Assembly (NCBI RefSeq): GCF_012922555.1
Contig: NZ_WIPK01000002.1
Span: forward strand, 62,001 to 126,000
Direction: 5' to 3'
Source of the DNA: Paraclostridium dentum
GTDB lineage: Bacteria > Bacillota > Clostridia > Peptostreptococcales > Peptostreptococcaceae
Length of the DNA: 64,000 nucleotides
Positions 36,771-46,383 of this stretch are shown in pieces (position 1 is the first letter of the stretch; each line of letters starts with the position of its first letter). Both the position numbers and the translations under genes were made by a program. The notes below the pieces were generated by a model that ran no database searches, was not told the origin of the DNA, and saw nothing but the letters and a program-made list of their open reading frames with translations.

Positions 36771-36845
36771 GTTGTCCGATTAATCATTGAGGAAGCATTT
36801 AAAGTCCGAAGGACTTCATGCTAAGGAAATGATTAACCTAACAAC
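36771..36845. repeat. Two-tier palindrome between the T-box and leuS
   Basis: Outer arms GTTGTCCGATTAATCATT and AATGATTAACCTAACAAC; inner hairpin AAGTCC-GAA-GGACTT. On the complementary strand it reads CCTTAGCAT-[hairpin]-TTAAATGC, the same architecture as the elements at 16028, 49678 and 53824. A GCGA-TCGC mini-hairpin (36848-36859) follows, then the leuS ribosome site. Confidence 0.75.
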
Positions 36846-36885
36846 GAGCGAGCTTTCGCGAAACAAAAAAATAGGAGGTAAAAAA

Positions 36886-39306
36886 ATGAACGTTTATAAA
36901 CCAAATGAAGTTGAATCTAAATGGCAAAAAACTTGGGATCAAAATGATCAATACAAAACTGATACTAATGATACAACAAAACCAAAATACTACACATTAG
37001 AAATGTTACCATACCCATCAGGTAAAATACACATGGGGCACGTTAGAAACTACTCTATAGGTGATGTTATAGCTAGATTTAAAAAGATGCAAGGTTACAA
37101 TGTTCTTCATCCAATGGGATGGGATTCATTCGGACTTCCAGCTGAAAATGCGGCTATAAAGCATGGAATACATCCTCATAAGTGGACTATGGAAAACATA
37201 GAAGACATGAAGGGTCAATTAAAATTATTAGGACTTAGCTATGATTGGGATAGAGAAATAGCAACATCTACTCCAGAGTACTACAAGTTCACTCAAGAAA
37301 TATTCTTAAAGTTCTTAGAGCATGGATTAGCATACAAGAAAAAATCTTTTGTTAACTGGTGTCCATCTTGTGAAACAGTTTTAGCTAATGAGCAAGTTGT
37401 TCAAGGAGCTTGTGAAAGATGTGATTCAGTAGTAGTTAAAAAAGACTTAGAACAATGGTATTTTAAAACTACTCACTTTGCAGAAGAGTTACTTCAAGAT
37501 TTAGATACTTTAGATGGATGGCCAGAAAAAGTTAAAACAATGCAAAGAAACTGGATAGGAAAAAGTACTGGAGCTGAAATAACTTTCGATATAGATGGAA
37601 GTGATAAATCAGTAACAGTATTTACAACTAGACCAGATACAGTACACGGAGTTTCTTACATGGTTTTAGCTCCAGAACATGATTTAGTGAAAGAATTAGT
37701 TGCTGGAACTGAGTATGAAGAAGCTGTAGAAAAGTTTATAACTAAAATGTACACTATGACTGAAATAGAAAGAACTTCAAGCGACTTAGAAAAAGAAGGA
37801 ATGTTCATAGGTAAACATGTTATAAATCCATTAAACGGACAAAAAGTTGAGTTATGGATAGCAAACTATGTATTAGTTGACTATGGAACAGGTGCAGTTA
37901 TGGCAGTTCCAGCTCATGATGAAAGAGATGCTGAATTTGCAGCTAAATATAACTTAAACGTAGTTGAGGTTATAAATGAAGATAACGTAATGGTAAACTC
38001 TGGTGAGTTTGATGGAATGAAAGCTTCAAAAGCATTTGATGCAATAATAGAAAAAATAGAAGAAATGGGAATAGGAAAGAAAACAGTTAACTATAGATTA
38101 AGAGACTGGTTACTTTCTAGACAAAGATATTGGGGATGTCCAATACCTGTAGTATACTGTGATGAGTGTGGATTAGTACCTGAGAAGAAAGAAAACTTAC
38201 CTGTATTATTACCAACAGATATAGAATTTACAGGTAAAGGTGAATCACCACTTACTACATCAAAAGAGTTTATGAATGCTACTTGCCCATGTTGTGGAAA
38301 GCCAGCTAGAAGAGAAGTAGATACAATGGATACTTTTGTTGATTCTTCTTGGTATTTCTTAAGATATATAGATGCTCAAAATACTAATGAGCCATTTAGT
38401 AAGGATGCAGTTAACAATTGGATGCCAGTTGATCAATATATAGGTGGAGTAGAACATGCTATAATGCACTTGCTTTACGCAAGATTCTTTGTTAAAGCAT
38501 TTAATGAAATGGGAATGTTAGACTTCAAAGAACCATTTAAAAACTTATTAACTCAAGGTATGGTTTTAAAAGATGGAACTAAGATGAGTAAGTCTAAAGG
38601 AAATGTTGTATCTCCACTTGAAATAATAGACGAGTACGGAGCTGACACTGCTAGATTATTCGTATTATTTGCAGCACCACCAGAAAGAGATTTAGAATGG
38701 TCAGAACAAGGTGTTGAAGGATGCTTTAGATTCTTAAATAGAGTTTATAGATTAGTTGATGAATTAGCTGATAAAGCTAAATGTGATGCTACTATGGGTG
38801 AATTAACTAAAGAAGATAAAGCTATGAGATTCACTATAAATGCTACATTAAAGAAAGTAACTGAAGACTTAAATGAGAAGTTTGGTTTCAATACTGCAAT
38901 ATCTGCATTAATGGAATTAATAAACGAAATGTACAAATATAAAGAATTAGAAACTAGAAATGATGCAGTTATAAAAGAAGCTATAGAAACTATAGTGACA
39001 ATAATAGCTCCATTTGCTCCTCATATAGGTGAAGAATTATGGACTATGATAGGCAAAGAAGGAAGTATATTTGATATATCTTGGCCAAAATATGATGAAT
39101 CTGCTTTAGTTAAAGATGAAGTTGAAGTTGTAGTTCAAATAAACGGTAAAGTAAGAGGAAAATTAAGTGTTGCTGCTAATATATCAAGAGAAGATATGCA
39201 AGAAGCTGCAATGAATGATGAAAAGATAAAAGCTTTAGTAGAAGGAAAAACAATAGTAAAAGTAGTAGCTGTTCCTAAAAAGCTTGTTAATATAGTTGTA
39301 AAATAA
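36886..39306 (+). CDS. leuS: Leucyl-tRNA synthetase
   Basis: Class I aminoacyl-tRNA synthetase charging tRNA-Leu. ATG 36886 has AGGAGG at 36873-36878; the open frame continues upstream to ATG 36787 but that part is the palindromic leader, not protein. HIGH motif as HMGH ([15 protein letters not shown]), CP1 editing domain ([19 protein letters not shown]), KMSKS in [11 protein letters not shown], and zinc-type cysteines ([15 protein letters not shown]). 806 residues, usual for the bacterial enzyme. Confidence 0.97.
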   Translation: MNVYKPNEVESKWQKTWDQNDQYKTDTNDTTKPKYYTLEMLPYPSGKIHMGHVRNYSIGDVIARFKKMQGYNVLHPMGWDSFGLPAENAAIKHGIHPHKWTMENIEDMKGQLKLLGLSYDWDREIATSTPEYYKFTQEIFLKFLEHGLAYKKKSFVNWCPSCETVLANEQVVQGACERCDSVVVKKDLEQWYFKTTHFAEELLQDLDTLDGWPEKVKTMQRNWIGKSTGAEITFDIDGSDKSVTVFTTRPDTVHGVSYMVLAPEHDLVKELVAGTEYEEAVEKFITKMYTMTEIERTSSDLEKEGMFIGKHVINPLNGQKVELWIANYVLVDYGTGAVMAVPAHDERDAEFAAKYNLNVVEVINEDNVMVNSGEFDGMKASKAFDAIIEKIEEMGIGKKTVNYRLRDWLLSRQRYWGCPIPVVYCDECGLVPEKKENLPVLLPTDIEFTGKGESPLTTSKEFMNATCPCCGKPARREVDTMDTFVDSSWYFLRYIDAQNTNEPFSKDAVNNWMPVDQYIGGVEHAIMHLLYARFFVKAFNEMGMLDFKEPFKNLLTQGMVLKDGTKMSKSKGNVVSPLEIIDEYGADTARLFVLFAAPPERDLEWSEQGVEGCFRFLNRVYRLVDELADKAKCDATMGELTKEDKAMRFTINATLKKVTEDLNEKFGFNTAISALMELINEMYKYKELETRNDAVIKEAIETIVTIIAPFAPHIGEELWTMIGKEGSIFDISWPKYDESALVKDEVEVVVQINGKVRGKLSVAANISREDMQEAAMNDEKIKALVEGKTIVKVVAVPKKLVNIVVK

Positions 39307-39325
39307 TAAATAAGTTATATAGAAT

Positions 39326-39358
39326 AAAAAAAGGTCTTTTTAAAAAAGACCTTTTTTT
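39326..39358 (+). terminator. Terminator of leuS
   Basis: A-run, stem AAGGTCTTTTT/AAAAAGACCTT with short loop, then TTTTTTT. Confidence 0.92.
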
Positions 39359-39476
39359 ATTTACATAAGTAAGCAATCTAACTAAAAAAATAAGGTGATT
39401 TTAAAATTTAAAATGAAAAAATCATTAAAAATAAAATTAAATTAAAAAAAATAAAAAATTTTTTTAGGGGAAAAAT

Positions 39477-39553
39477 AACAGGAAAACAGAGGAATCAACA
39501 CGTTTGTAAATTTTTTGACAAATTGAAAAATTCCCAAAAAATGTTTTCCTGTT
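39477..39553. promoter_or_regulatory. Widely spaced perfect inverted repeat upstream of ilvA
   Basis: AACAGGAAAACA (39477-39488) and its exact complement TGTTTTCCTGTT (39542-39553); the right arm abuts the -35 hexamer. The arms start 65 bases apart, close to six helical turns. Possible operator pair for a looping regulator. The rest of the 39359-39632 gap is AT-rich. Confidence 0.55.
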
Positions 39554-39580
39554 GATTTTTGATGGGAAAGTATATACAAT
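39552..39580 (+). promoter_or_regulatory. Sigma-A promoter of ilvA
   Basis: TTGATT (39552-39557), 17 bases, TACAAT (39575-39580), 53 bases before ATG 39633. Confidence 0.75.
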
Positions 39581-39632
39581 AAAGATGTCAAACAATTATA
39601 AATTAAATCTAAACATTATGGGAGTGAGTAAA

Positions 39633-40844
39633 ATGACAAGAGTTACATTACAAGATGTTAAAGATGCTAGAGAAACTATAAAAGACATAGTTAAAACAAC
39701 TGATTTGTTAGAAAGCGTTAAGCTAAGTGAAAAGACTGGGGCAAACGTATATTATAAATGTGAAAACTTACAAAAGACTGGATCTTTTAAAGTAAGAGGA
39801 GCTTGCAACAAAATAGCAAGTTTAACTGATCAAGAGAAGGCAAACGGTGTTATAGCATCAAGTGCTGGAAATCATGCACAAGGTGTTGCACTTGGAGCTA
39901 AACTAAGCGGAATAAAAGCTACAATAGTAATGCCAGCTACTGCACCACTTGCAAAAGTTACTGCAACTAAAGGATATGGAGCAGAAGTAGTTCAAGAAGG
40001 TTTAGTATATGATGATGCATATGCAAAAGCTGTTGAAATACAAAAAGAAACTGGAGCAACTTTCTTACATCCATTCAATGACAAATATGTTATGGCTGGA
40101 CAAGGAACAATAGCTCTTGAAATATTTGAACAATTAAATTCAAATGTTGACACTATATTATGCCCAATCGGTGGAGGGGGAATAATAGCTGGTATAGCAA
40201 CTGCTGCTAAAGCTTTAAACCCAAATGTTAAAATAATAGGTGTTCAAACTGCTAACATACCATCAATGAAAGAATCTATAGAACAAGGACATGTTACAAC
40301 TGCATTTAAAGCTACTACAATAGCTGACGGTATAGCAGTTAAAACTCCTGGAGATCATACTTTTGAAATAATAAAAGAGTTAGTTGATGAAGTAATAGTT
40401 GTTGAAGAAACTGAAATAGCACAAGCTATGTTATTCTTATTAGAAAACCAAAAATTAGTATCAGAAGGTTCAGGGGCAGTATCAACAGCTGCATTATTAA
40501 GCGGAAAATACAAACCAGCTAAAGGTGAAAACGTTGTATGTGTAATATCTGGAGGTAACGTAGATGTTAACACATTATACAGAGTTATAGGAACTGCATT
40601 AACTTCAGAAGGTAGAAGATATGCATTCAAAACTAAAATACAAGATAAGCCAGGCGGATTAGCTGAGTTAACTCAAATAATAAGTGGATTAAATGCAAAC
40701 ATATTAAATGCAAATATGACAAGACCACCAAAAGAAACTCTTGGAAGTTTATATCTTGAAATAGAATTAGAAACATTCGACCAAGCTCATATAGATAAAA
40801 TAAAATCAGCAGTAGAGTCTGCAGGGTTTGCAATAGAAGATTAA
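39633..40844 (+). CDS. ilvA: Threonine ammonia-lyase (deaminase) with ACT domain
   Basis: PLP enzyme converting threonine to 2-oxobutyrate and ammonia. The start at ATG 39633 follows TGGGAGTGAG; an upstream in-frame ATG at 39552 lies within the promoter. PLP lysine K53 in TGSFKVRGA, the phosphate-binding GGGGIIAGIA loop, and a C-terminal single ACT-like domain (about 325-403; IQDKPGGLAELTQII). 403 residues, the medium form that includes catabolic TdcB-like enzymes. Neighbours (RidA, serine dehydratase) favour amino-acid fermentation over isoleucine synthesis. Confidence 0.92.
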   Translation: MTRVTLQDVKDARETIKDIVKTTDLLESVKLSEKTGANVYYKCENLQKTGSFKVRGACNKIASLTDQEKANGVIASSAGNHAQGVALGAKLSGIKATIVMPATAPLAKVTATKGYGAEVVQEGLVYDDAYAKAVEIQKETGATFLHPFNDKYVMAGQGTIALEIFEQLNSNVDTILCPIGGGGIIAGIATAAKALNPNVKIIGVQTANIPSMKESIEQGHVTTAFKATTIADGIAVKTPGDHTFEIIKELVDEVIVVEETEIAQAMLFLLENQKLVSEGSGAVSTAALLSGKYKPAKGENVVCVISGGNVDVNTLYRVIGTALTSEGRRYAFKTKIQDKPGGLAELTQIISGLNANILNANMTRPPKETLGSLYLEIELETFDQAHIDKIKSAVESAGFAIED

Positions 40845-40868
40845 TTTATGATATAATGGGTATATAAT

Positions 40869-40908
40869 AAAAAAGTGAAATTATGCTTGCATAATTTCCA
40901 CTTTTTTA
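40869..40908 (+). terminator. Terminator after ilvA
   Basis: AAAAAAGTGAAATTATG pairs with CATAATTTCCACTTTTTT (one bulge), then T-run. Confidence 0.88.
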
Positions 40909-41007
40909 CTATATTCTGTATACAATATATACAATTTAGTAGTATAATATTACTGAAAAAAGTATAATATAAAAACAAAACCTATATAAAAGAAGGAGAG
41001 ATTGATT

Positions 41008-41388
41008 ATGAAACAAGTAATACATACAGAAAAGGCTCCTAAAGCAATAGGACCATACTCTCAAGCTATAAAAAATGGAAACATGGTATTCGTATCAGGA
41101 CAAGTTCCATTTAACCCAGAAACTATGGAAATAGTTGAAGGTGGAGCAAAAGAGCAAGCTGCTAGATCATTAGAAAGCTTAAAAGAAATATTAGCTGCAT
41201 CAGGAGCAACTTTTGCAGATGTAGTTAAGACTACAGTATTCATAAGTGATATGAATGATTTTGCTGAAATAAATGAAGTATACGCTTCTTTCTTCGGTGA
41301 AAACAAACCAGCTAGATCTTGTGTAGAAGTAGCTAGATTACCAAGAGATGTTAAAGTTGAAATAGAAGCTATAGCTATAGTAAAATAA
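41008..41388 (+). CDS. ridA: RidA, enamine/imine deaminase
   Basis: Hydrolyses reactive 2-aminoacrylate and 2-aminocrotonate released by PLP enzymes such as threonine and serine dehydratases. Start at ATG 41008, 9 bases after AGAAGGAGAG. Family motifs [21 protein letters not shown] and the C-terminal arginine region [23 protein letters not shown] are present. 126 residues. It is placed between the two deaminase systems whose by-products it clears. Confidence 0.95.
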   Translation: MKQVIHTEKAPKAIGPYSQAIKNGNMVFVSGQVPFNPETMEIVEGGAKEQAARSLESLKEILAASGATFADVVKTTVFISDMNDFAEINEVYASFFGENKPARSCVEVARLPRDVKVEIEAIAIVK

Positions 41389-41397
41389 TAATAGACT

Positions 41398-41436
41398 TTA
41401 AAATGGCCATACCTCTTTATAGGATGGTCATTTTAT
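41398..41436 (+). terminator. Terminator after ridA
   Basis: AAAATGGCCATACCT pairs with AGGATGGTCATTTT (imperfect), loop CTTTAT. Confidence 0.75.
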
Positions 41437-41509
41437 GAGTTAAGCGACTATTGGAAATCATTTACAAAACAAAAGAAAAAAGACAATTTGATGAAAAGAG
41501 GTATTATTA

Positions 41510-42184
41510 ATGGCTAAAGATTATAGTGTATTTGATGTCGTAGGACCAAATATGATAGGTCCATCAAGCTCGCACACTGCAGGTGCTGCAAGATTAGGGA
41601 AAATGGCATTAAAAATAGCAGGTAAACCTGTTAAAGATGTTAAGTTCTATTTACATGGATCATTCGCAGAAACATACAAAGGACATGGAACAGATAAAGC
41701 ATTAGTTGGTGGTATATTAGGATTCCAACCAGACGACGCTAGAATAAGAAATTCTTTCGATTTAGCTAAAGAATTAGGTGTAAGCTTTGAATTCATTAAA
41801 GCTAACTTAGGAGAAAACGAACATCCTAACACAGTTAAAATGGAAATGACTTTAGAAGATGGGTCTAAGGCAGAAGTTAAAGGAGCATCTATAGGTGGTG
41901 GAAACATTAAACTTACTGAAATGGACGGATTACCACTTGACTTTAACGGTTCTAGACCAGCAGTTATACTTGAAATAAAAGACATACCAGGAGCTGTATC
42001 TTTCGTAACTGGACTTCTTGCTCATAATAACAAGAATATAGCAAATATGTCTACTAATAAGCCAGCTGGAGCTGAGTATACATTCGTTACAATAGAAACA
42101 GATGAAGCTTTAGATGTTGATGTATTAGATCAATTAAGAAAATTTGAAGTTATAGCAAAAGCTGTAGTTTTAGACAAATTCTAA
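41510..42184 (+). CDS. sdaAB: L-serine dehydratase, beta subunit
   Basis: Regulatory/small subunit of the iron-sulfur L-serine deaminase. GPSSSHTAGAARLGKMA near the N-terminus is the beta-domain signature; a C-terminal ACT-like domain (about 148-224; VILEIKDIPGAVSFVTGLL) follows. 224 residues. 23 bases before the alpha subunit. Confidence 0.95.
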   Translation: MAKDYSVFDVVGPNMIGPSSSHTAGAARLGKMALKIAGKPVKDVKFYLHGSFAETYKGHGTDKALVGGILGFQPDDARIRNSFDLAKELGVSFEFIKANLGENEHPNTVKMEMTLEDGSKAEVKGASIGGGNIKLTEMDGLPLDFNGSRPAVILEIKDIPGAVSFVTGLLAHNNKNIANMSTNKPAGAEYTFVTIETDEALDVDVLDQLRKFEVIAKAVVLDKF

Positions 42185-42207
42185 TGAGTAAGGAAGGGTG
42201 ACAGAAT

Positions 42208-43086
42208 ATGAAATACAACTTTACAAGCGGAGCAGAATTAATAGAAAAATGTAAAGAATTTAACATGACTATAGGTCAATTATGTTTAGAAAGAGAAGCT
42301 GAATTAAGCGGACTTTCTAAAGAAGAAGTAAGAGAAAAAATGGCTGTTAGTTTAGATATAATGAAAAAAGCTACTGAAAGAGCTGTAACAGAAGATATAA
42401 AATCTGTTGGAGGTTTAATAGGTGGAGAAGCTAAAAAATTAGAAAATCACAGAAATACTCAAAAAACAGTTTGTGGTGGATTAATGAATAAAGCTTTAGC
42501 TGCTGCAATGGGAACAATGGAAGTAAATGCTTCTATGGGTCTTATAGTTGCTGCACCTACAGCTGGTTCTTGTGGTATATTACCAGGAGCTATAGTTACT
42601 ATAGGTAAAGAATATGGATTCAGTGATGATGAAATGTTAGATGCATTATTTACAGCATCAGCTATAGGAGCTATAATAACTAGAAATGCAACTGTTGCAG
42701 GAGCTGAAGGTGGATGCCAAGCTGAAACTGGTGCTGCAGCTGCAATGAGTGCTGCTGGTATAGTTGAGTTAATGGGTGGAAGTGTAGAAGCTGCTGTTGC
42801 TGCTGCATCTCACTGTTTACAAAATGTAATGGGATTAGTTTGTGATCCAATAGCAGGTCTTGTTGAAGTTCCTTGTCAAGGAAGAAATGCTATAGGTGTT
42901 GCTAACGCTTTAATATCTGCAGAACTTTGTTTAGCTGGAATATTAAATATAATACCATTTGATGAAACTGTTGAAGCTATGTATAAAGTTGGTAGAGGTC
43001 TTCCAATGGAGTTAAGAGAAACTGCATTAGGTGGAGTTGCTGCTACTTGTACAGGAAACTGCTTAACTAAAAAAATATTCGGATAA
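42208..43086 (+). CDS. sdaAA: L-serine dehydratase, alpha subunit (4Fe-4S)
   Basis: Catalytic subunit converting serine to pyruvate and ammonia without PLP. Cluster-region cysteines lie in PTAGSCGILPGA, GLVCDPIAGLVEVPC and TCTGNCLTKK. 292 residues. Ribosome site AAGGAAGGGTG. The product feeds pyruvate fermentation typical of these anaerobes. Confidence 0.95.
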   Translation: MKYNFTSGAELIEKCKEFNMTIGQLCLEREAELSGLSKEEVREKMAVSLDIMKKATERAVTEDIKSVGGLIGGEAKKLENHRNTQKTVCGGLMNKALAAAMGTMEVNASMGLIVAAPTAGSCGILPGAIVTIGKEYGFSDDEMLDALFTASAIGAIITRNATVAGAEGGCQAETGAAAAMSAAGIVELMGGSVEAAVAAASHCLQNVMGLVCDPIAGLVEVPCQGRNAIGVANALISAELCLAGILNIIPFDETVEAMYKVGRGLPMELRETALGGVAATCTGNCLTKKIFG

Positions 43087-43087
43087 T

Positions 43088-43115
43088 AAAAAAGAGGCTA
43101 TTAGCCTCTTTTTTT
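43088..43115. terminator. Bidirectional terminator between sdaAA and the carboxypeptidase
   Basis: AAAAAAGAGGCTA/TTAGCCTCTTTTTTT between convergent genes; overlaps the end of the minus-strand gene. Confidence 0.9.
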
Positions 43116-44457
43116 AATGTCTTCTTCTACGATTTTTTTTATTTGAATACATATTGCTTTTTTTCTTCGCATATATATTTTTTCTTCTTTTCTTTCTTCT
43201 TACCTTTTTTCTAACTAAAACTAACACAATGAAAAGTACAACTATTAAAATTGCACCAATTATAATTGATTGGAAGCTTTTTACTATTGGATTGTTCAAT
43301 ATTGATGAAAATACATTTGTAACATCATTCTGAGCTATTAGAGGGATGTTTGCAACAGGATTTTTACCTTTATCCTTATAAACCTCTAATGTACCTACAG
43401 TATCCCCTTTTTTTATTGGAAGCTTTATATCATTTAAATTAGCTTTAGCTTCAAATGTAGGCGTAGTTTCACCTTTATTAATAACTGTATAATAACTATA
43501 CTTAGGTGCATATTCTAATTTTCTTCCTTTTGCATACCATATAAACTTAGAGTCTACAAAATCATTTTTCTCAATCGCTTTTTGAGACTTGAAATTATCA
43601 AATCCGTAATCTAAAAGAGTTCTACTATCTGTATATAAGTTAGGTTCACCATCTGCTTTAAATACAGCAGCAACTAATCTCATATCATCTTTTTTGGCGC
43701 TAGAAAGTAAACACTTACCAGCATCATCTGTATATCCAGTTTTTATACCATCTACTATGTCATACTTAATATCTGTATTTTGTCCTTTATAAGGAATAGT
43801 AGTAGTTCCTGTTAAAAATTTGTTTGTGTTAATTAATGTTCTTTCTGGTGATAAATTTGTAGCTGGTACTTTTATTGTTTTTTTATTTACTATGTTTCTA
43901 AAATCTTCATTATTCATTGCTTCTCTTGCCATTAAAGCCATATCATAAGCTGATGTGTAATGTTCAGGGTCAGGTAATCCATTTGGATTATGGAAATGAG
44001 TATTTTTAGCACCTATCTTTTTAGCTTCTTCGTTCATTAAATTTGCAAATTCCGGAATAGATCCACTAATATGTTGAGCTAAAACAACAGCTGCATCATT
44101 TCCAGAAACTAAAAGTAAACCTTCTAATAGTTGCCTAACTGTAACTTGCTCCCCTGGAACTAAATACATACTTGTTCCACCTACAGTTCCTATATTACCA
44201 ACAGTTACAACCTCATCTAGGTTTTTGGCATATTTTAACGTAAGGTAGGCAGTCCACATCTTAGTTGTAGATGCTGGGTATAAATTTGCATTAGAATTTT
44301 TTTCATATAAAACTTGTCCACTTGTATAATCCATTAAAACTGCATATTGAGCAGATATATTAGGAGGTGGTGTTTCTGCGAATGAAATATTACCAAATGC
44401 AAATAAATTAACAAAAGTTATTATGAATGATAATAATACTGATACTTTTTTTAACAT
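43114..44457 (-). CDS. D-alanyl-D-alanine carboxypeptidase (PBP5/DacF family)
   Basis: Trims pentapeptide stems of peptidoglycan. Signal peptide (residues 1-27), SxxK motif S63-T-T-K66, SGN at 118-120, KTG at 239-241, then a PBP5-type beta domain. Near the C-terminus there is a true membrane span (~400-420) followed by an extremely basic tail (RKKVRRKKRRKN, ending NRRRRH), unlike the amphipathic helix of classical PBP5. 447 residues. Ribosome site GGAGG upstream. DacF-type sporulation roles are possible; the paralogue cannot be fixed. Confidence 0.92.
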   Translation of the reverse strand: MLKKVSVLLSFIITFVNLFAFGNISFAETPPPNISAQYAVLMDYTSGQVLYEKNSNANLYPASTTKMWTAYLTLKYAKNLDEVVTVGNIGTVGGTSMYLVPGEQVTVRQLLEGLLLVSGNDAAVVLAQHISGSIPEFANLMNEEAKKIGAKNTHFHNPNGLPDPEHYTSAYDMALMAREAMNNEDFRNIVNKKTIKVPATNLSPERTLINTNKFLTGTTTIPYKGQNTDIKYDIVDGIKTGYTDDAGKCLLSSAKKDDMRLVAAVFKADGEPNLYTDSRTLLDYGFDNFKSQKAIEKNDFVDSKFIWYAKGRKLEYAPKYSYYTVINKGETTPTFEAKANLNDIKLPIKKGDTVGTLEVYKDKGKNPVANIPLIAQNDVTNVFSSILNNPIVKSFQSIIIGAILIVVLFIVLVLVRKKVRRKKRRKNIYAKKKSNMYSNKKNRRRRH

Positions 44458-44534
44458 TTTTTGTCCTCCGATTGTAAACTTATATTTTAGTATAACATAT
44501 TTATGTCAATAATCAAATTTGAAGGAGTGATAAA

Positions 44535-45257
44535 ATGAAGCAGAAAAAAAATTTTATTATTATAATTGTGATTATTGCCATAAGTTCAGTTTTTTTAATT
44601 AAAAATAATAAATTTATAGAAAAAAATGATTCTTATGTTGTAAGTGGTGCAGAAAGTGAAAAATCTAATTTAGAAAATAATGATATTGAAAAAAATGATA
44701 TTGAAAAAAATGATAATAATCAAGGGGATTTCTCAAAAATAGAAAATATTGAAGATGTAAAAACTGTTGATAAAACTGAAAATATGACTAAAAAAATTAG
44801 TATTTATATAAGTGGAGCTGTAAATTCTCCTGGAGTTGTAGAATTAAAAAGTAATGAAAGGTTAATGGAAGGTGTAAAGCTTTGTGATGGACTTACTGAT
44901 GAAGCTGACACAAATAGAATTAATTTAGCTATGAAAGTTAAGGATGAGGGTCATTATATAATACCTAAAGAAGGTGAAGAAATAGCACTTAATGATTCAA
45001 ATGAAAATGTTGAAAATAACAACAATGATGGTAATGATAGCACTGAGGGTGACAATAAAAAAATAAATATAAATATAAATGGTGCATCTAAAGAAGAATT
45101 AGATTCATTACCTGGAGTTGGAGAGGTTACCGCACAAAAAATAATAGATTACAGAGAAGAAAATAAGGAGTTTAAATCAATTGACGAAATAAAAAATGTA
45201 AAAGGGATAGGTGAAAATAAATTTAATGATTTGAAGGATTATATCTGTATTCAATAA
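44535..45257 (+). CDS. ComEA-like helix-hairpin-helix DNA-binding protein
   Basis: Membrane-anchored DNA receptor type. One N-terminal membrane anchor (residues 5-22), an Asn/Glu/Lys-rich spacer containing three near-identical NDIEK units (about 51-62), an SLBB domain (ISIYISGAVNSPGVVEL, about 90-150) and a C-terminal double HhH (INGASKEELDSLPGVGEVTAQKI, about 175-240). 240 residues. A ComEC core and a separate ComEC-like hydrolase are 9-13 kb downstream, so DNA-uptake parts exist although scattered. Confidence 0.88.
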   Translation: MKQKKNFIIIIVIIAISSVFLIKNNKFIEKNDSYVVSGAESEKSNLENNDIEKNDIEKNDNNQGDFSKIENIEDVKTVDKTENMTKKISIYISGAVNSPGVVELKSNERLMEGVKLCDGLTDEADTNRINLAMKVKDEGHYIIPKEGEEIALNDSNENVENNNNDGNDSTEGDNKKINININGASKEELDSLPGVGEVTAQKIIDYREENKEFKSIDEIKNVKGIGENKFNDLKDYICIQ

Positions 45258-45312
45258 ATGCTAATTATGATATTATTAGTTATGTAATGCTTTAAAGAAA
45301 GGAGACATAATT

Positions 45313-46359
45313 ATGGAAATGATGAAAAGACTTACAGATATGACAACTTCAGGAGGGTGAGCCGCTAAAATAGGGCCAGAGGTACTGGCATCGGTATTAT
45401 CTCAATTACCTAAAAATACATCGGATAAAAAAGAAAATTTATTAGTTGGACTTGAAACTTCAGATGATGCGGCTGTTTATAAATTAAATGATGAAACAGC
45501 TTTAATTCAAACTTTAGATTTTTTCACTCCAATGATAGATGATCCGTACATATTTGGACAAATAGCAGCATCTAACTCATTATCGGATGTTTATGCTATG
45601 GGAGGAAAGCCTTTAGTTGCCATGAACATAGTATGTTTCCCAGCATGTCATGATATGAATGTACTAGCAGAAATATTAAAAGGTGGAATGGATAAGGTAA
45701 AAGAAAGTGGAGCTTTATTAGTTGGAGGACACACTGTTGATGATAAAGAACCTAAATATGGGTTATCAGTATCAGGAACAGTACATCCTGATAAAGTTTT
45801 ATCTAATGCAACTGCAAAAGTAGGGGATAAACTAGTTATAACTAAGCCTATAGGAGTAGGAATATTAAATACTGCTATGAAAGAAGGTTTAGTAGATGAA
45901 GAAACTTCTAAAATCGTAGTTGAAACTATGGTTCATTTAAATAAATATGCAGCTATGAGCTTTGATAATATAAAGGTAAACTCAGTTACAGATATAACAG
46001 GATTTGGACTTTTAGGACATGCATTAGAGATGGCAAAAGCATCAGACGTTAGTATGGAACTAAATGCTAATGAGATTCCTATATTAAATGGTGCTATTGA
46101 CATGGCTAAAATGGGAATAATACCAGCTGGTATGTATAGAAATAAACAATATATATCAAGTGATGTTAAATTAGAAAACATAGAAGAAGCTATGGAAGAT
46201 ATATTATATGACCCTCAAACATCAGGAGGATTACTTATTTCTGTAGAAAGTAATCTAGCAGATATATTAGTAGAAGATATGAAGAAGAATGGGTCTATAG
46301 AAGCTAAAATAATAGGAACTGTTGTAGATAAAGAAGAAAAGTATATAACAGTAAAGTAA
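45313..46359 (+). CDS. selD: Selenide, water dikinase SelD, a selenoprotein (UGA = Sec16)
   Basis: Makes selenophosphate from selenide and ATP. ATG 45313 (GGAGA upstream) opens a frame with TGA at 45358-45360, then continues to 46359. The interrupted motif is TSGG-U-AAK, where other SelD proteins have Cys or Sec, so the TGA is selenocysteine, not a frame break. 348 residues in all. A hairpin directly after the TGA fits a bacterial SECIS. Later ATP-binding segments LQTLDFFTP and [12 protein letters not shown] are intact. First gene of selD-selA-selB. Confidence 0.95.
45371..45393 (+). promoter_or_regulatory. Bacterial SECIS element in selD
   Basis: GCCAG (45375-45379) pairs with CTGGC (45385-45389), apical loop AGGTA, 15 bases after the UGA. 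The G-rich apical loop and distance match SelB-binding SECIS hairpins. Confidence 0.75.
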
Positions 46360-46383
46360 TGACTTAAGGGGAGAGGAACTTTA

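Noticed and set aside
36787-36885. 33-residue N-terminal extension of leuS
   Set aside because: It reads through the palindromic leader; AGGAGG and ATG 36886 give the normal LeuS N-terminus.
45313-45531. selD as a broken gene starting only at ATG 45532
   Set aside because: The frame is intact apart from one TGA in the known Sec position, with ribosome site, start and SECIS-like hairpin present.
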